Below, in pieces: positions 40,726 through 49,220 of a stretch of DNA of 50,893 bases (position 1 is the first letter of the stretch; each line of letters starts with the position of its first letter). Source of the DNA: Caryophanales bacterium UBA6985 (lineage in GTDB: Bacteria; Bacillota_I; Bacilli_A; RF39; UBA660); NCBI GenBank assembly GCA_002450035.1, contig DJYF01000053.1:1-50893 (forward strand), read 5' to 3'. A program made the position numbers and the translations under genes. A model generated the notes under the pieces. The model did not search any database. It saw only the letters and a list, made by a program, of their open reading frames with translations, and had not been told where the DNA came from.

Positions 40726-43147
40726 CTTTTTCACCTTCTTCAGTTTTTACATATTTAATAGAATATTGTTCTTTTCTTCTAAAGCAAATATCTTTGTAAT
40801 TACATAGTTCACATGCGTTTACTTTTCCAGGTACTAAAGTTGGTTTAATTTCAAAGTTTCCTTTAGCAACTTCATTTATACAATTTTCTATTAATGATTT
40901 TATTTCATTGTAAATTTCATTTTCTCTTTCAATATCCATGAGTCTATTACTTTTAGAAAATGTACCATCTTGTTTTGTTTTTAAACTTCTAACTATTAAA
41001 GAAGATTCATAAGAAGTATCAAACAATTTTAATTTAGATTCATCTATTAAAGTAAGACCATCTAGTTTTAAGTTATTTTCTTTTATTTCGTCTAAAGTTT
41101 TATTTTTCTCTTTTTTTGGTAAAGTAGGTAATATGTGTTGTAAGTACATACCTACAATTGTATAGTCTTTATTAAAGTTTTTAAGTAAATATAGATAAAT
41201 TGGTAATTGAATATTAAGACCAAATTCAAATAGTCTTGGGTCTATGGTGTCACTGTTACCTGTTTTATAGTCAACAATTACTATATCATTACCATTTACC
41301 ATGTATTTATCTACAAATCCTTTGATAACTGTATCATATACTGTATCTAAATCTAAGTCTTTAGTATTCATTTCTATTTTTTCTTCATGAAGTTCTTTAC
41401 TTGGATCATATCCAATTACTTCATATTGCTTAGTAATTATATTTACTAAGTAATGTACTTCGTCTCTTAACTTTTCAATAAAGTATTCATCTTTTACTGT
41501 TAAGTCTTTCTTTTTATTTTTCTTTATATAATTATCATATACTTCATCAATATTAGTATCTTTATTAACGCATTTTTCTAATACTTCATGGAAAAGAATT
41601 CCTATGTAGGTATCTAGAGTCTGTTCATAGTCATTTAACCTAAAGAAGTTATCCATATAGAATTTAAATGGACACTTATAATATGTGGATATATTTGAAT
41701 ATGAATAATTATGTTTTGGTTTACTTGGGTCATATTTACTAGGGGTTTTTAGCTCATGCATTAGTTTAGTATTATTAATACCTTTGAAACTGTTATCATA
41801 TGTGTCATAAGGAATAGAATAGTTACTATCAAGTATTGATAATACTTCATCTTTTTCTCCAAATTTAATTAGTTTATCTATTTTATTTGCATATAGGAAT
41901 TCATTAAAGTCGTTTGAATAGTTTGAATAATTAACTTTAACTTCTTCTTTTACTAAATAGTCATTATCAATAATATATGATGGATAGAAGTTTTCAAATG
42001 TAGATACTTTTTTATAAGTAATTGTTAGATTTTTAATATTTCTTATTACTTTAAGTAAAGTTTCTTTAGATGAAACATTGAATTCTACAGTAGACTCTAA
42101 GAATGATGGCTTTATATCATCTGTAATATAATCTTCATCTTTTTTAGTAACCGGTAATACTCCAAGATTAAATCCTATTAAGAATACATATTCATCATCT
42201 TCAAATAAATTATTAATAATATTTGTAGAAGTTATTTCATTTTTATAATGATTAGAAGGAATAGTTGTGTCCTTCATTCTATTTTTAATAATTTCTTTAA
42301 TTGATTTATAGTCATCAGTCCAATTAAGAGAGTTTAATAAATCAATTAACTTAGAATATAATTGATTATTATTAGTATTATGTTCAATATTGAATTTTTT
42401 CTTAATATCAACTAACAATTCTTTAATATCTTTATTAATATTCTTAAGAAAGTATTTTCCTAGACTTGTATTTAGAATAGAAGTTTCTTCTTTAAAACTA
42501 AATGGGATATTATATTCTTTAAAAATAGTATTAAAAGCAAAGTAGTATTCATCAGAGTAATTTGCAATATAAATCTTATTTAAAGGAGTACCTTTTTCAA
42601 TGAGTTTTGAAATTTCTTCTGCAATAAATGCTACTTCATTATTAAGTGTATCTACTTCATATACTTTATGTTTATAATCATTATAAGTTTTATTTATTAT
42701 TTCATAGTTAATATACTTTTTAGCTAGTTCTAATAAATGTTTATCAAATTTATTTATATAGTCATATCCATATACATAGATAATATCTTTGGATTTTAAA
42801 AGATTAGTAAATAAATTATCTTTGATTAATAATCCTTGATTATTAAGTTCATTTTTTATACTAACAAGTTTATTTAATTTTTGATTATCATAGGTATCTT
42901 TATCTATATAATAAATATTATTAATATATTCTTTTGCTATATCATAACTTAGAGAATATTTTTTCATTAGATAGTTTATTGCTTCATCATTATAATCAAA
43001 CATTAATCTTTTTTTTAAATCACTGAAGGACATGAATTTTATATTTAATAATAAACTGTTATTATTTATATATTCCAAGACTTTTCTTTTTAAATTACTT
43101 GGTAATATTAGAATTGAATTGTTATTTAGTTTAGTTAAAAAATCCAT
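40718..43147 (-). CDS. addB: AddB-type nuclease subunit, shortened and without a visible P-loop
   Basis: The 809-residue product starts at 43147 behind GGTGATAAAA. Its C-terminal region has YYKCPFKFYM, then a PD-(D/E)XK core (GILFHEVLEK, IVIVDYKTGN, NIQLPIYLYLL), and the C-terminal CELCNYKDIC. One Cys in the first block and three in the last form the AddB-type 4Fe-4S staple. The N-terminal helicase-like half is reduced, and I see no Walker A, whereas Bacillus AddB (about 1160 residues) has one. It lies directly upstream of addA. The function is break resection with AddA. Naming it RexB-type would be an alternative. Confidence 0.85.
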   Translation of the reverse strand: MDFLTKLNNNSILILPSNLKRKVLEYINNNSLLLNIKFMSFSDLKKRLMFDYNDEAINYLMKKYSLSYDIAKEYINNIYYIDKDTYDNQKLNKLVSIKNELNNQGLLIKDNLFTNLLKSKDIIYVYGYDYINKFDKHLLELAKKYINYEIINKTYNDYKHKVYEVDTLNNEVAFIAEEISKLIEKGTPLNKIYIANYSDEYYFAFNTIFKEYNIPFSFKEETSILNTSLGKYFLKNINKDIKELLVDIKKKFNIEHNTNNNQLYSKLIDLLNSLNWTDDYKSIKEIIKNRMKDTTIPSNHYKNEITSTNIINNLFEDDEYVFLIGFNLGVLPVTKKDEDYITDDIKPSFLESTVEFNVSSKETLLKVIRNIKNLTITYKKVSTFENFYPSYIIDNDYLVKEEVKVNYSNYSNDFNEFLYANKIDKLIKFGEKDEVLSILDSNYSIPYDTYDNSFKGINNTKLMHELKTPSKYDPSKPKHNYSYSNISTYYKCPFKFYMDNFFRLNDYEQTLDTYIGILFHEVLEKCVNKDTNIDEVYDNYIKKNKKKDLTVKDEYFIEKLRDEVHYLVNIITKQYEVIGYDPSKELHEEKIEMNTKDLDLDTVYDTVIKGFVDKYMVNGNDIVIVDYKTGNSDTIDPRLFEFGLNIQLPIYLYLLKNFNKDYTIVGMYLQHILPTLPKKEKNKTLDEIKENNLKLDGLTLIDESKLKLFDTSYESSLIVRSLKTKQDGTFSKSNRLMDIERENEIYNEIKSLIENCINEVAKGNFEIKPTLVPGKVNACELCNYKDICFRRKEQYSIKYVKTEEGEKDE

Positions 43148-43203
43148 TTTTATCACCAGTTATATTATAGCATTTTGAAGTATTTTTTTTTATTAAAATA
43201 AGC

Positions 43204-43235
43204 ATAAAAAAATCAGGATATTTCCTGATTTTTAT
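43204..43235 (-). terminator. Terminator of the lysine-rich protein gene
   Basis: AATCAGGA/TCCTGATT stem with flanking A and T runs, a four-base loop, and a seven-T run on the minus strand. It separates this gene from addBA. Confidence 0.85.
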
Positions 43236-43825
43236 TTTTTAAATGTTCCTACTAACATGATTGCAACACCAAGTGCTTCAATAGCTAGTGCTACTATTAC
43301 TAAAATGTTAGTTTCTTGATAACTAAGTTGAATTACACTTGTTAAATATGTTGTAAGTACTAAAACAAATAATCCTAGAACTACAACAACAATACCAGCA
43401 TCAATTACTTTATCTTTTTTAGAAGTATTTTCTTCTTTAATTTCTTTTTTTATTAAAGCAATTTCTTCTTTATTATCTTCTTTAATAATTTCCGCTAATT
43501 TATTTTTTTCTTCAATAGTATCAATATCTTCTTCTTTTGTTTCTTTTGGATCAAATGTATCTGGATCTATTTCTTTTTCTTTTTCTTCTACTATTTCTAC
43601 AGGTTCAACTTTTACTTCTTCAATTACTTCTTCTTGCTTTTTAGTTTCTTTTACTTCTTCAACAGGCAATACTTTTTTCTTAGGTTTAGTAGAAGTAGTT
43701 TTTTTCTTAGTAGTTGTATTTTTAGAAGTAGTTTTCTTTTTTGTGTTTGAGTTTTTCTTTGCAGTATTTGTAGATTTTTTCTTTGTATTTTTTTTAGTTT
43801 CTTCGTTTTTAACATTTTCAGCCAT
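43232..43825 (-). CDS. Membrane protein with histone H1-like lysine-rich N-terminus
   Basis: The ATG at 43825 (MAENVKNEE) follows AGAGGTGA. The 197-residue product has a Lys/Thr/Asn-rich N-terminal tail (about residues 8-50, with KKKTT and KPKKK repeats) resembling histone H1-type tails, then a Glu/Val/Lys-rich acidic region (about 50-135), then two hydrophobic segments (about 140-165 and 172-194). With an even number of membrane segments, both ends should lie on the same side, most likely inside. The basic tail could then bind DNA, RNA or acidic lipid. No known family is recognised. Low-complexity composition makes homology unreliable. Confidence 0.65.
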   Translation of the reverse strand: MAENVKNEETKKNTKKKSTNTAKKNSNTKKKTTSKNTTTKKKTTSTKPKKKVLPVEEVKETKKQEEVIEEVKVEPVEIVEEKEKEIDPDTFDPKETKEEDIDTIEEKNKLAEIIKEDNKEEIALIKKEIKEENTSKKDKVIDAGIVVVVLGLFVLVLTTYLTSVIQLSYQETNILVIVALAIEALGVAIMLVGTFKK

Positions 43826-43923
43826 GTTGTTCACCTCTTAATAATTATATCTATGATAGACGTAAAAAACAAGTAATTTACTTTTTTAGACAAAGTGTTT
43901 ATAATATGTTCCTAGGTGATGAT

Positions 43924-44556
43924 ATGAGAAAATATATTCTAGTTATATTAATTTCATTTTTATTACTTCCTTTTGATGTTAATGCAGAAGAAAATAGAAT
44001 AGATGTTACTATTGAAAACTGTAGTAATACAAATTCATTTTGGTTTAACATAAATGGAGAAGTTAAAAGAGTAGGTATGTTAGGTTTTAGTACTGATGAT
44101 ACTGAGCTTAATAACGATATATTAGAATATATTTGTAATAAATTTAATAATGCTTCATCTATTCAAATTGAGTATGATCCTGAGAATAAAGAGACAGATA
44201 AATATAATAGAGATTTAGTATGGATATATGTAGATGGAGTATTATTACAAGACGAGTTAATAAAACTTGGATATGGGAAAGTAGATAACGTAAAAAGTGC
44301 ATATAGTAATTTGATAGAGTTATGTAATAATGAAAAAGACGCTATAAAGAATAACTTAGGTATTTGGAGTAAGGGTGCCAAGGATGAATTTTGTAGTAAA
44401 AATGAAGATGCTATAAGTGAAAACTCCTTAGAAACTCAAAGTGCTAATGTAAGTAAATTTAGTAAGTCAACTTTAAAAAGTTTAGTTCTAGATAATTCCA
44501 TATTACTATTACTCGTATTATTATTAAGATGGAGTTATAAGTATGAAAAAGAATAG
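43924..44556 (+). CDS. Surface-anchored SNase-fold protein, probably catalytically altered
   Basis: The ATG at 43924 follows GGTGATGAT. The 210-residue product has a signal peptide (1-22) and a C-terminal hydrophobic segment, so it should be anchored outside the cell. Residues 23 to about 160 follow the staphylococcal-nuclease fold: VKRVGMLGFSTDD aligns with the FRLLLVDTPE strand, and KYNRDLVWIYVDG with KYGRGLAYIYADG. The two Arg positions are kept. The Asp of the usual DGDT motif is missing (NCSNTNS) and the Glu after TP is replaced by Asp, so calcium-dependent cleavage is doubtful. A nucleic-acid-binding role is possible. It overlaps the pseudouridine synthase gene by 14 bases. Confidence 0.7.
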   Translation: MRKYILVILISFLLLPFDVNAEENRIDVTIENCSNTNSFWFNINGEVKRVGMLGFSTDDTELNNDILEYICNKFNNASSIQIEYDPENKETDKYNRDLVWIYVDGVLLQDELIKLGYGKVDNVKSAYSNLIELCNNEKDAIKNNLGIWSKGAKDEFCSKNEDAISENSLETQSANVSKFSKSTLKSLVLDNSILLLLVLLLRWSYKYEKE

Positions 44557-45205
44557 ATTAGATATTATATATGAAGATAAAGAGTTGTTAGTTGTTAATA
44601 AGAAAGCACATCAATTAACTGTTGCTACTGATAAGGGTGAAGTAAATACTTTATATAGAGAAGTTTATGATTATCTACATAAGAAGAATCAAAAAGTATT
44701 TGTAGTTCATAGACTTGATAAAGATACTTCAGGAGTATTAGTGTTTGCTAAAAATGAGCAAATAAAAAGAGCCCTTCAAGACTCTTGGAATGATTATTCT
44801 GAATTAAGAGAGTACTATGCTATAGTAGAAGGTAGAGTAGAGGAAAAAACAGGTACTATAAAAGAATACTTAACTGAAAGCAAAACTCTTCATACATTTG
44901 CAACATCTAAAGAAAAAGGTAAACTTGCAATTACTCATTTTGAAACAATTTATGCTAGTAAAAACTATTCAGTGTTAAAAGTAACTATTGACACTGGTAG
45001 AAAGAATCAAATAAGAGTAGCTCTTGCTAATATGGGACATCCTATTATTGGAGATAAGAACTATGGTTCAACTAAGAATCCATTAAGAAGAATGTGCTTA
45101 CATCATAGATGTTTAAAATTAAAACATCCATTTAAAAATCATATATTTGAGTTTGTAAGTCCAATCCCAAAGGAATTTGATATTTTTCCAACAAATAAAG
45201 AGTAA
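44543..45205 (+). CDS. RluA-family pseudouridine synthase
   Basis: The 220-residue product has the family signature HRLDKDTSGVLVFAK, with the catalytic Asp59, preceded by IYEDKELLVVNKKAH and followed by DTGRKNQIRV and GHPIIGDKNYG. It lacks an S4 domain. RluA-type enzymes convert uridine to pseudouridine in 23S rRNA and some tRNAs; the site here is unknown. GGAG lies before the ATG, inside the preceding gene, so the two are probably co-transcribed. The terminator that follows has a GAAA tetraloop. Confidence 0.92.
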   Translation: MKKNRLDIIYEDKELLVVNKKAHQLTVATDKGEVNTLYREVYDYLHKKNQKVFVVHRLDKDTSGVLVFAKNEQIKRALQDSWNDYSELREYYAIVEGRVEEKTGTIKEYLTESKTLHTFATSKEKGKLAITHFETIYASKNYSVLKVTIDTGRKNQIRVALANMGHPIIGDKNYGSTKNPLRRMCLHHRCLKLKHPFKNHIFEFVSPIPKEFDIFPTNKE

Positions 45206-45220
45206 CGAAAGTTACTCTTT
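45197..45220. terminator. Bidirectional terminator with GAAA tetraloop
   Basis: AAAGAGTAAC/GTTACTCTTT stem closed by GAAA, between the pseudouridine synthase and HAD genes; the stop codon is inside. Confidence 0.85.
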
Positions 45221-45222
45221 TA

Positions 45223-45699
45223 TTATGCTTGTTCTAATATAACTGATAAATCTTTTATACAGTTATAATATTTTATACTTTTTTCTTTTAATAGTAATCC
45301 AGTTCCTCCTGATGATACCCAGTCATCAATATTAGTTTGTAGATCATCTATTAAGATAGTGTTTTTATCAATATTTTTTACATAGTTAGTTTTCATTTCA
45401 TATTGAGGTACTGTTATAACTGGTACATTTATACCATTTTTTCTTAAGAAATCCTTTTTTACACGAGCCTCATAGTCATTGTTAACTTTAGTTAATATTG
45501 ATATATCTAATCTGTTTTGAGCTTCTCTTAAATATTTAAGAGAATTATTTATTTCTCTTTTTTTAGAAAAAACATCTGAAATATTTAGATATCTAAATAG
45601 ATTGTTTTCATTTTCCAAGTGATATCTTGAATATGCAAGTCTATATATTGGGATTGTGTCTAGGATGACACCATCAAAATCTATAAAATATCTTTTCAT
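45223..45699 (-). CDS. HAD-family phosphatase-like protein
   Basis: The 158-residue product opens YFIDFDGVILDT, the DxDGV motif I with Asp7 and Asp9, and ends with ILIDDLQTNIDDW, a motif IV-like acidic pair. The cap region is short and helical. It resembles the small 5'-nucleotidase-type HAD enzymes, but the substrate is unknown. Its ATG lies directly after the stop codon of the regulator gene, with only a weak GGAT upstream, so it depends on translation of that gene. Confidence 0.8.
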   Translation of the reverse strand: MKRYFIDFDGVILDTIPIYRLAYSRYHLENENNLFRYLNISDVFSKKREINNSLKYLREAQNRLDISILTKVNNDYEARVKKDFLRKNGINVPVITVPQYEMKTNYVKNIDKNTILIDDLQTNIDDWVSSGGTGLLLKEKSIKYYNCIKDLSVILEQA

Positions 45700-45924
45700 C
45701 TATAGTAAGTTATCCATTTCATCTTCAGCATATTCTAGAATATCGCCTGGTTGGCATTTTAATACTTTGCAAATATTTTCTAATGTAGAAAATCTAATAG
45801 CTTTAGCTTTTCCTGTTTTTAAATTACTCATATTAGCAGGAGTAATTCCTACATTTTGTGCAAGTTCATTTAAGCTAATCTTTCTATCTGCCATCACTCT
45901 GTCTAAACGTATAATAATTTTCAT
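45700..45924 (-). CDS. Cro/C1-type helix-turn-helix regulator (XRE family)
   Basis: The 74-residue product is a single helix-turn-helix domain: ISLNELAQNVGITPANMSNL with the recognition helix ANMSNLKTGKA, then STLENICKVLKCQPGDILEY, typical of YozG/Cro-type repressors. GGAGGTG precedes the ATG. It is co-transcribed with, and directly abuts, the HAD gene. Its promoter overlaps an inverted repeat at 45972-45987 that could be its own operator. Confidence 0.9.
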   Translation of the reverse strand: MKIIIRLDRVMADRKISLNELAQNVGITPANMSNLKTGKAKAIRFSTLENICKVLKCQPGDILEYAEDEMDNLL

Positions 45925-45955
45925 ACTACACCTCCGATTTATCGTTTATAAATAA

Positions 45956-45983
45956 ATTATACCATTTTATTATTGTTTATCAA
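45956..45983 (-). promoter_or_regulatory. Promoter of the XRE regulator gene
   Basis: On the minus strand TTGATA (45978-45983), 16-base spacer, TATAAT (45956-45961) preceded by TGG. Confidence 0.7.
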
Positions 45984-45987
45984 CAAT
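45972..45987. promoter_or_regulatory. Candidate operator overlapping the XRE -35 box
   Basis: Inverted repeat ATTGTT-TATC-AACAAT covers the -35 region, a position from which the encoded regulator could repress itself. It also touches the end of the upstream gene. Confidence 0.45.
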
Positions 45988-46247
45988 TATTTATAGTTTT
46001 GGTAGTAATTTCTTTCTTGTAATATGTCAAGTAAATTGTTTAAAACGTCGTAATTATTATCATCTATATATTGTTCAATCGTGTAAATTAATTCTTGTAG
46101 AGTTTTACACTTACTATAATCTATATTGTTTTCCTCTAATATTTCAACTTGTTCTTGAGATAAGAATAATCCATTTTTTTGTTTTTTCATCATTGTATAA
46201 TCTGGATTAATATCTATATCAATGTTATTAAATGTATTATTTTCCAT
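45987..46247 (-). CDS. Hypothetical small acidic protein
   Basis: The 86-residue product is acidic and Asn-rich, with a helical C-terminal half (YTIEQYIDDNNYDVLNNLLD). No motif is recognised. Its AGGAGG site lies inside the end of the upstream gene, whose stop is two bases before this start, so the two form a coupled pair. Function unknown. Confidence 0.6.
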   Translation of the reverse strand: MENNTFNNIDIDINPDYTMMKKQKNGLFLSQEQVEILEENNIDYSKCKTLQELIYTIEQYIDDNNYDVLNNLLDILQERNYYQNYK

Positions 46248-46248
46248 T

Positions 46249-46563
46249 TTATCCTCCTAGGATTGATGAGGGATCAAACTGATTAAGGAATAAATATCCT
46301 CCTATACATAAAAGAATAGTAACTATTATGAAGAATAATACAGGTATAAAGTCTTTAATTGAAACTTTTTGTTTTTTTGTATTATTTTTTTTATCTTCTA
46401 CTTCTTCTTTTAGTGTAGCAATTGCTCTAGTATCTTGTAGTTCTTCATCAACATCGTAATATTTGTCTCCATGTATGCCTTTTAAAACTATTTCCACTGT
46501 TTCGTTAAAATCAGGTGAAATGTTATTATTTTCATCTAGTAATTTAATGTTTGATGAGGCCAT
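46249..46563 (-). CDS. Small tail-anchored membrane protein
   Basis: The ATG at 46563 (MASSNIK) follows AAAGGAAGTGAT; a longer frame from 46596 would start in the leader. The 104-residue product has about 70 soluble, charged residues, then one hydrophobic segment at about 74-94 and a short outside tail (FDPSSILGG). It should be anchored by its C-terminus with the bulk inside the cell. Function unknown. It is co-transcribed with the 86-residue gene and divergent from the next operon. Confidence 0.65.
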   Translation of the reverse strand: MASSNIKLLDENNNISPDFNETVEIVLKGIHGDKYYDVDEELQDTRAIATLKEEVEDKKNNTKKQKVSIKDFIPVLFFIIVTILLCIGGYLFLNQFDPSSILGG

Positions 46564-46586
46564 ACTATCACTTCCTTTGCATTTAA

Positions 46587-46615
46587 ATCTTATCACATGT
46601 TATACTTCGCTTCAA
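46587..46615 (-). promoter_or_regulatory. Promoter of the tail-anchored protein gene
   Basis: On the minus strand TTGAAG (46610-46615), 17-base spacer, TAAGAT (46587-46592) preceded by TGA. Confidence 0.55.
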
Positions 46616-46638
46616 TAAGGTTTCTTTAATATATTTCC

Positions 46639-46668
46639 TTGATTAAAACAAATGTTTTATGTTATACT
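46639..46668 (+). promoter_or_regulatory. Promoter of the three-gene unknown unit
   Basis: TTGATT (46639-46644), 18-base spacer, TATACT (46663-46668) preceded by TGT. Confidence 0.6.
46645..46658. promoter_or_regulatory. Candidate operator inside the promoter spacer
   Basis: Inverted repeat AAAACA-AA-TGTTTT lies between the -35 and -10 boxes. Its core AACAAATGTT fits the ten-base centre of the Bacillota LexA box (AACRNRYGTT), but the outer C-G pair is absent. Confidence 0.4.
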
Positions 46669-46691
46669 TTATATAGTAGGAAAGTGGTAAA

Positions 46692-47816
46692 ATGGATAAG
46701 AAAGATAAGAGTTTAGTGAATATACTAAACACAGTTCAAAACAAAATTGGTTTATATGATGAGATGATTAAAAAGGATAAACTATCCCTAGAAAATCTAC
46801 AACACTTATTTAGTAGAGATATTGATACACTTACTATTGATGACTTAAAAGAGCAACCACTTTCAAAATTAAAACGTATAATTGAAGCTATAGAAATGAA
46901 GATGAGTGATTTTTCTAATATTGATTTAACTGATTATTTAGGATTAGAAAAACTTCTTAATTGGATAAAAGGATTTATTGAAGTTCATAAGGATAGAATA
47001 AATCAAAATGAAAGCTTTTTAAAAGATTATAATGATTTCGTAGACTTCCTTACAAATAAAAATAGTAAAATAGTACTTACTAAAGATTTTGTTGAAAAAA
47101 CTAATAAAATTATTACAACATTAGGTTTATTATCTGAGGAAAAATTATTTATTCAAAGATTAGTTGCTAATAGAATTATTTCATTATCTAAACACGCTGA
47201 AATAACTCAAAAAGCTACTTATCTACATGGATATCAAACTAATGATGTAGAACTTAAAACAGGATTTAGAGTTGATGTTGAGACTCTTAAGAATGTAATT
47301 CTATCTGAAATTAAGAAAAATGGAAATAGAATAGAACTACATGGTATAAAAAGTTTTGCTCGTGAAATAGCAGAAGCAAACAATGTTTCAAGTGAGTTAG
47401 TAGAAAATATAATTATTAGTATTTTGTCAGATCAAGAATATAAAAGATTTGCAGAAACTGGTGCATCTAAGCATACAGATACTATTAAAAATTTATATAA
47501 CATGGCTAACAGTGATAAAAGAATCGTTATTGCAGAAACTAATAGAATTATTCAAGGAGAAATTGATAAATTAAGAAAAGTAACATTTACTGCTCCTGAA
47601 GATATTGTTGTAAGTGATGCGGATAATAGAGAAGAATTTGATTCTAGAAAGCAAACAAAAAAACTTATGATTGCTTATGTTATAAAAGAAAAGTTAAATG
47701 AATATGATAACAATACTAATCCTGAAAAAGATGAAGAATATGAGAAAGTAATTTCTCAATTATGTGAGAAATATATAGATACAGATTTAATTGAATTTGT
47801 TGATAGAACAAGATAA
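46692..47816 (+). CDS. Hypothetical protein, first gene of an unknown unit
   Basis: The 374-residue product is soluble, highly charged and almost wholly helical, with no signal peptide or membrane segment. I recognise no enzyme motif. A middle block (LHGIKSFAREIAEANNVS) has a helix-turn-helix-like look but is not convincing. AGGAAAGTGG lies before the ATG. The next gene follows after 27 bases. A palindrome in its promoter suggests that it is regulated. It may belong to a lineage-restricted family. Confidence 0.6.
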   Translation: MDKKDKSLVNILNTVQNKIGLYDEMIKKDKLSLENLQHLFSRDIDTLTIDDLKEQPLSKLKRIIEAIEMKMSDFSNIDLTDYLGLEKLLNWIKGFIEVHKDRINQNESFLKDYNDFVDFLTNKNSKIVLTKDFVEKTNKIITTLGLLSEEKLFIQRLVANRIISLSKHAEITQKATYLHGYQTNDVELKTGFRVDVETLKNVILSEIKKNGNRIELHGIKSFAREIAEANNVSSELVENIIISILSDQEYKRFAETGASKHTDTIKNLYNMANSDKRIVIAETNRIIQGEIDKLRKVTFTAPEDIVVSDADNREEFDSRKQTKKLMIAYVIKEKLNEYDNNTNPEKDEEYEKVISQLCEKYIDTDLIEFVDRTR

Positions 47817-47843
47817 AAATACAAAGAATAAAAAGGTGATAAT

Positions 47844-49220
47844 ATGGATGAAGGGAAAGAACTTCTTTATAAGTTAATTGACTTTAAAGAAGATAACATG
47901 TCTATTGTTAATCAAGAAGATATAGTTGTAGATGGTATTAATTTAGTAGATATAGCAGATACTCTTGAAAAAGATATGGATAATTTATGTGATGTTCCTG
48001 ATTCTATTATCGATAAAGTTATAGAAGATGGGAAACTTGATGATGTTAATTTAAAAAAGAACTTACTTCAATTTAGAGATCTTTTAATTGGAAAAAGAAA
48101 CTATAACTTATACGTTAAAGTAAGTAAAGAGTATCAAAATGCATTTGATACTTTTAAAACTGCTTTATTAAAAATAATTAATAAAAAATCTCCTCATGCT
48201 AGGGATTTCGTAGAAGTTGATAAGAATTTAACTCAATTAAAACAAGGTCTTGATAATCATAAATTAATTAAAAATTTTGAATTTATTGAGGAACTTGCTC
48301 AAGAGTATAATGAGAAAGATTTTGAAACTAATATGCTTAAAATATATAAATATATCAATGAGCATAATTTAAAGATTCTTAATCCACCTGATATTGAGTT
48401 TGAAGACTTTGATATTGAAATAATAGAAGATATTGAACTAAGTGATGAGATACATGAAATTCTTGATAAGTTTGATATTGATTATAGAACTCTACCTGAT
48501 TTTCTTTTAAAAGACTTAAAAGAAACAGATCCTACTTTAATATATAGTACATTTGAAACTATAAAACAGAATAAAGCTGAGGATGGAGGAGTATTACATT
48601 TAATACCTAAAGAAAATGCGATATTAAGAGTAGTATTAGTTCTTTATTCATCTCCTGCTGCAGTTAAATATGTAGTAGACTCTCTTACAACGGAAGAAGA
48701 TGGACTTGATATTGAATCTCTTAAAATATTACTTAACTATAATATGAGTATATTTATAGATAGAGTTAATGATTTCTTTAAACCTAAGAATGATGATTAT
48801 TTAAATATCATGGATGCCTTAAAAGAATTTAAAGTTAATTATAAAGTATTAATTAAAAGAGATCCTTTATTCTTGAGTCAAAACTATGAAATGTTTAAAT
48901 ATACTTTAGAATATTGTCATGAATTTGGATGTGATCCTAAAGAACTTATTAATAGATGTTATAAGACACTTACTATTAATCCAACAATAATAATAAACAA
49001 TATAAGTGTACTATTAAGTCATAAAGTTAATATGTTTAATTATTTTAAGAGTGGTAAAGATGACTTTAACCTTCTTAAAGTAGAAAGTTTAGAAAATATA
49101 CTTCAACAATTAATTACTAAGAAAGCAATTAAGAAATATTCATTTACTAATTATGATACTATTAATGGTATTATAATTAATAGTGTATTTAAAAAGGCTA
49201 GAAAGAGTGTTAAAGAATGA
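47844..49220 (+). CDS. Helical-repeat protein, possibly mTERF-like
   Basis: The 458-residue product is soluble and helical. From about residue 230 it contains repeating units of the form hydrophobic helix - Pro - helix - short loop, such as NYKVLIKRDPLFLSQNYEMF, CHEFGCDPKELINRCYKTL and TINPTIIINNISVLL. The spacing (a Pro about 15 residues after a hydrophobic helix start, unit length near 30-35) resembles mTERF repeats, which bind nucleic acids in mitochondria and plastids. The match is by eye only. An AAAGGTGAT site precedes the ATG. Its stop overlaps the next start (ATGA at 49217-49220). Confidence 0.55.
   Translation: MDEGKELLYKLIDFKEDNMSIVNQEDIVVDGINLVDIADTLEKDMDNLCDVPDSIIDKVIEDGKLDDVNLKKNLLQFRDLLIGKRNYNLYVKVSKEYQNAFDTFKTALLKIINKKSPHARDFVEVDKNLTQLKQGLDNHKLIKNFEFIEELAQEYNEKDFETNMLKIYKYINEHNLKILNPPDIEFEDFDIEIIEDIELSDEIHEILDKFDIDYRTLPDFLLKDLKETDPTLIYSTFETIKQNKAEDGGVLHLIPKENAILRVVLVLYSSPAAVKYVVDSLTTEEDGLDIESLKILLNYNMSIFIDRVNDFFKPKNDDYLNIMDALKEFKVNYKVLIKRDPLFLSQNYEMFKYTLEYCHEFGCDPKELINRCYKTLTINPTIIINNISVLLSHKVNMFNYFKSGKDDFNLLKVESLENILQQLITKKAIKKYSFTNYDTINGIIINSVFKKARKSVKE

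Noticed and set aside
24626..49220. TGA read as tryptophan, as in some mycoplasmas
   Set aside because: Tryptophan positions in conserved proteins are TGG, and ATGA overlaps and TGA stops are used normally; long conserved genes have no in-frame TGA.
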